From the NCBI GenBank assembly GCA_023412515.1, contig JAEYNO010000504.1, positions 1-7,198 on the forward strand: 7,198 bases of DNA, given 5' to 3'. A program made the position numbers and the translations under genes. The stretch comes from Actinomycetes bacterium (GTDB taxonomy: Bacteria > Actinomycetota > Actinomycetes > Actinomycetales > Cellulomonadaceae). The notes under the pieces are model-generated. The model was not told where the DNA came from. It saw nothing but the letters and a program-made list of their open reading frames with translations, and made no database searches. Shown one piece after another: positions 5,476 to 7,198 of this stretch. Numbering within the stretch: the stretch's first letter is position 1; every line of letters starts with the position of its first letter.

Positions 5476-6789
5476 TCAGCCGATCCGCACGGGGTTCACG
5501 ATGTCGAGGTACACCAGCAGCAGCCCGACTCCCCCGAGCAGCACGAAGACCGTGTAGGCGAGGGGCACGAGGCGCGCCGAGTCCGACGGCCGCGGGCGCA
5601 CCGCACCACGCACCCGCGCGACCTGCCGGCGCGCGCCCTCCCACAGCGCCGTCACGACGTGCCCGCCGTCGAGCGGGGGCAGGGGCAGCAGGTTGAAGAC
5701 GAACAACGCCAGGTTGAGCATCGCGAGGGTCGAGAGCAGACCCGCGGCGCGCACGGCGACCGGCTGCGAGTCCATCGACGCGATCTCGCCCGCGAACCGG
5801 CCGACACCGACGGGCCCGACGATCGAGGTCCGGTCGCGCTCGCCGCCCGAGACCGTCGTGGACACCAGGTCCACGACGCGCTGCGGGAGCGTGACGACGA
5901 CCTTCACGGTCTCCCAGGTGCCCGTCGCCGCGACCGCGAGAGCCTCGCCCAGCGGCTGACGCCGCACCTCGTCGGCGGGAGAGATCCCGAGGAAGCCGAC
6001 CGGGCGCAGGACGGGGTCGCCCGCGGCGTCCGTCACGACGGTGCCGTCGTCGGCGACCGCCGGTCGGTCCGCGACGACGGGCGTCGCGGTGAGCTCGACC
6101 TCGCGACCGTCCCGCTCGACGACGATCGGCACCGCACGGTCCGTCGTGTCGCGGATCAGACCGCTGACCTGCGCCCACGACGTCACCTCGACGCCGTCGT
6201 ACGACACGATCCGGTCCCCGGGCTGGAGTCCCGCGGCTGCCGCGGGCGCCGCCGGGTCGTCGGCCGCGCATCCCGTGCCCGCCGGGGCGTCGGCGGCGAC
6301 GATGCACTGCGAGACGGTCTCGACGGTCGTGCTCGCGGTCGGCACGCCGATGCCGACGTAGGCCACGACGAGCAGCACGACCGCGATGAACAGGTTCATC
6401 ACGGGACCGCCGAGCATGACGACGAGCTTCTTGGGCGTCGAGAGCCGGTAGAACGCGCGGTGGTCCTCCCCCGGCCGGATCTCGTCCGCGCTGGCGGCAC
6501 GCGCGTCGGCCGCCACGCGCTGGAACCAGTTGCGCGGCTCGCGCGCGCCGACCGCCTCGTCCGTGGGGTACATGCCGATGAGCCGGACGTAGCCGCCGAG
6601 CGGCAGCGCCTTGACGCCGTACTCGGTCTCGCCGCGCGTGCGCGACCACAGCGTCGGCCCGAAGCCGACCATGTACTGGCTGACGCGCACGCCGAACCGC
6701 TTGGCGGGCACCATGTGGCCCACCTCGTGCAACGCGATCGACGCGAGCAGCACGACGACGAACACGAGCACCCCGACGAGGGCCTCCAC
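5476..6789 (-). CDS. rseP: Site-2 protease, M50 family intramembrane zinc metalloprotease (RseP/Rip1)
   Basis: This 437-residue integral membrane protease should cut membrane-anchored substrates such as anti-sigma factors after a first extracytoplasmic cleavage (known for E. coli RseP and Mycobacterium Rip1). Transmembrane helix 1 (about 3-20) leads directly into HEVGH (21-25), whose two His bind zinc and whose Glu22 is catalytic. A second hydrophobic segment spans about 122-148 (LVVMLGGPVMNLF). A PDZ-like domain (about 183-240) contains AGLQPGDRIVSYDGVEV. The second metal-ligand motif NLLPLPPLDGGH is at 366-377, with Asp374 as the third ligand, and the last helix is about 407-428. Cys162 and Cys174 lie on the extracytoplasmic side just before the PDZ core and could pair. 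The GTG at 6789 is supported by GGGAGG 9 bases upstream and by the family N-terminus. dxr, the usual upstream neighbour, is absent; instead a divergent oxidoreductase begins 245 bases away. Confidence 0.95.
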   Translation of the reverse strand: MEALVGVLVFVVVLLASIALHEVGHMVPAKRFGVRVSQYMVGFGPTLWSRTRGETEYGVKALPLGGYVRLIGMYPTDEAVGAREPRNWFQRVAADARAASADEIRPGEDHRAFYRLSTPKKLVVMLGGPVMNLFIAVVLLVVAYVGIGVPTASTTVETVSQCIVAADAPAGTGCAADDPAAPAAAAGLQPGDRIVSYDGVEVTSWAQVSGLIRDTTDRAVPIVVERDGREVELTATPVVADRPAVADDGTVVTDAAGDPVLRPVGFLGISPADEVRRQPLGEALAVAATGTWETVKVVVTLPQRVVDLVSTTVSGGERDRTSIVGPVGVGRFAGEIASMDSQPVAVRAAGLLSTLAMLNLALFVFNLLPLPPLDGGHVVTALWEGARRQVARVRGAVRPRPSDSARLVPLAYTVFVLLGGVGLLLVYLDIVNPVRIG

Positions 6790-6798
6790 GCGACACCA

Positions 6799-6804
6799 CC
6801 TCCC
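6799..6804 (-). promoter_or_regulatory. Strong ribosome binding site of rseP
   Basis: GGGAGG on the minus strand lies 9 bases before the GTG at 6789 and fixes this start. A short stem (GCGGGC/GCCCGC, 6805-6810 with 6817-6822) directly abuts it on the 5' side of the mRNA. Confidence 0.7.
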
Positions 6805-6834
6805 GCGGGCCCGGCGGCCCGCCCCTGCGCGCAC

Positions 6835-6840
6835 AGCGTA
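6835..6840 (-). promoter_or_regulatory. Candidate -10 element for rseP
   Basis: TACGCT on the minus strand fits TANNNT and would give a transcript starting near 6828, a leader of about 39 bases carrying the ribosome binding site. The -35 region at usual spacing is not TTGACA-like. Confidence 0.3.
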
Positions 6841-6987
6841 CGTCTGCGCCGCCCCATGGTGCGGTCCGGACCTGGACGTCCGCTGGGAGGTCGCCCGGTC
6901 GGCGGAACGGCACGGACCGTCACCCCCGGAGGCCGACACGGGCGCCCCGCCTTGTGCCGCGCCCGCCGCCACGCGACGATCGGCCGC

Positions 6988-7038
6988 ATGACGCCGCAGC
7001 CCGCAGCACCGACCCGCCCCCGCGCGTGCGACCGGTGA
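6988..7038 (+). CDS. Possible 16-residue leader ORF overlapping the oxidoreductase start
   Basis: An ATG at 6988 opens a frame encoding MTPQPAAPTRPRACDR and ending with a TGA at 7036-7038. That stop overlaps the GTG start (7035-7037) of the following gene as GTGA, a classic coupling arrangement. A -10-like GACGAT lies 7 bases before the ATG, which would make it leaderless. It is short and may be chance. Confidence 0.2.
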   Translation: MTPQPAAPTRPRACDR

Positions 7039-7198
7039 GGGCGGCGGCCGCGCCGCCGTGGGCCGACGACGCCCGGGGCCCGGACGGCTCAGGACGGGAC
7101 GCCGCGGCCCGGCCGCCGCTGGACGGGGACACGACCGCCGACGTCGTGGTCGTCGGCGCGGGCGCCACCGGCCTGTGGACGGCGTACTACCTGCTCGA
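7035..7198 (+). CDS. FAD-dependent oxidoreductase, DAO family (N-terminal part only)
   Basis: Only the first 54 codons are in the window. After a variable Ala/Pro/Asp-rich leader (residues 1-30, including PPWADDARGPDG), the sequence RPPLDGDTTADVVVVGAGAT (26-45) leads into GLWTAYYLL. This is the first beta strand, the G-x-G-x-x-G dinucleotide-binding loop and the following helix that hold the ADP part of FAD. The wording around it (LDGDTxADVVVVGAGxTGLWTAYYL) is like actinobacterial proteins annotated as gamma-glutamylputrescine oxidase-like or amine/sarcosine oxidase-like. The substrate cannot be judged from this fragment. The GTG at 7035 is preferred because its leader is similar in style to such proteins, but a GTG at 7026 is also in frame and neither has a ribosome binding site. 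It is divergent from rseP, in the place where dxr would be expected with the opposite orientation. Confidence 0.8.
   Translation, partial: MRAAAAPPWADDARGPDGSGRDAAARPPLDGDTTADVVVVGAGATGLWTAYYLL

Larger units (their letters stand above)
6790..7034. other. Divergent intergenic region between rseP and the FAD oxidoreductase gene
   Basis: This 245-base region should hold the promoters of both flanking genes. For rseP, on the minus strand, it contains the ribosome binding site GGGAGG (6799-6804), a 6-bp hairpin touching it (6805-6822), a -10-like TACGCT (6835-6840) and two adjacent palindromes, GGTCCGGACC (6863-6872) and GGACGTCC (6874-6881). On the plus strand it contains a possible leader ORF (6988-7038). 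No trace of dxr coding sequence is seen. Confidence 0.6.

Noticed and set aside
5354..6913. A 519-codon minus-strand frame inside rseP that overlaps the ispG start
   Set aside because: It is a shifted frame of rseP, rich in Arg and Gly. The rseP frame has HEVGH and LDGGH motifs and membrane segments.
4759..7038. A 759-codon plus-strand frame antisense to ispG and rseP
   Set aside because: The sequence is compositionally biased and opposite two confidently identified genes. Only its last 17 codons, as a separate short ORF, were worth noting.
1..7198. CRISPR array, tRNA or rRNA gene, insertion sequence, prophage or toxin-antitoxin pair
   Set aside because: I looked on both strands and saw no direct-repeat array, cloverleaf, transposase or integrase motif, or paired small genes. 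Base and codon use look uniform across the window.

Overview
The window comes from a very GC-rich bacterium. In every convincing gene almost all third codon positions are G or C, GTG starts are common, and several starts have a -10-like hexamer 6-7 bases upstream instead of a ribosome binding site. This, with the gene order rseP-ispG-GNAT-proS (the order known around Rv2869c-Rv2867c in Mycobacterium and in many other actinobacteria), points to an actinobacterium. My impression from the protein style is Micrococcales/Cellulomonas-like, but no search was run.

Layout from left to right. Bases 1-110 hold the 3' end of an unrecognised plus-strand gene. A strong convergent hairpin (151-185) separates it from proS (minus, 1997-204), prolyl-tRNA synthetase of the bacterial type with an editing insertion. 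Divergent from proS, across a 112-base gap, is an Fpg/Nei-family DNA glycosylase (plus, 2110-3000) of an atypical actinobacterial kind. Then comes a 214-base spacer (3001-3214) with hairpins and one weak coding-like stretch. It is followed by a minus-strand block transcribed right to left: rseP/rip1 (6789-5476), ispG (5357-4197) and a DUF4081-type GNAT acetyltransferase (4114-3215). After a 245-base divergent intergenic region, the window ends inside the start of a plus-strand FAD-dependent amine/amino-acid oxidoreductase (7035-7198).

The genes are mainly housekeeping: translation (proS), oxidised-base repair (Fpg/Nei-like), the MEP isoprenoid pathway (ispG) and regulated intramembrane proteolysis (rseP). 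Gaps of 82-118 bases and -10-like elements before ispG and the GNAT gene suggest the rseP-ispG-GNAT block has internal promoters and is not one tightly coupled operon.

I see no mobile element, CRISPR array, tRNA, rRNA or obvious new multi-gene system. The points most worth a second look are a CRP/GlxR-like palindrome over the presumed GNAT promoter, the altered damage-recognition and zinc-finger residues in the Fpg/Nei-like protein, the absence of dxr next to rseP, and a possible 16-codon leader ORF whose stop overlaps the oxidoreductase start.
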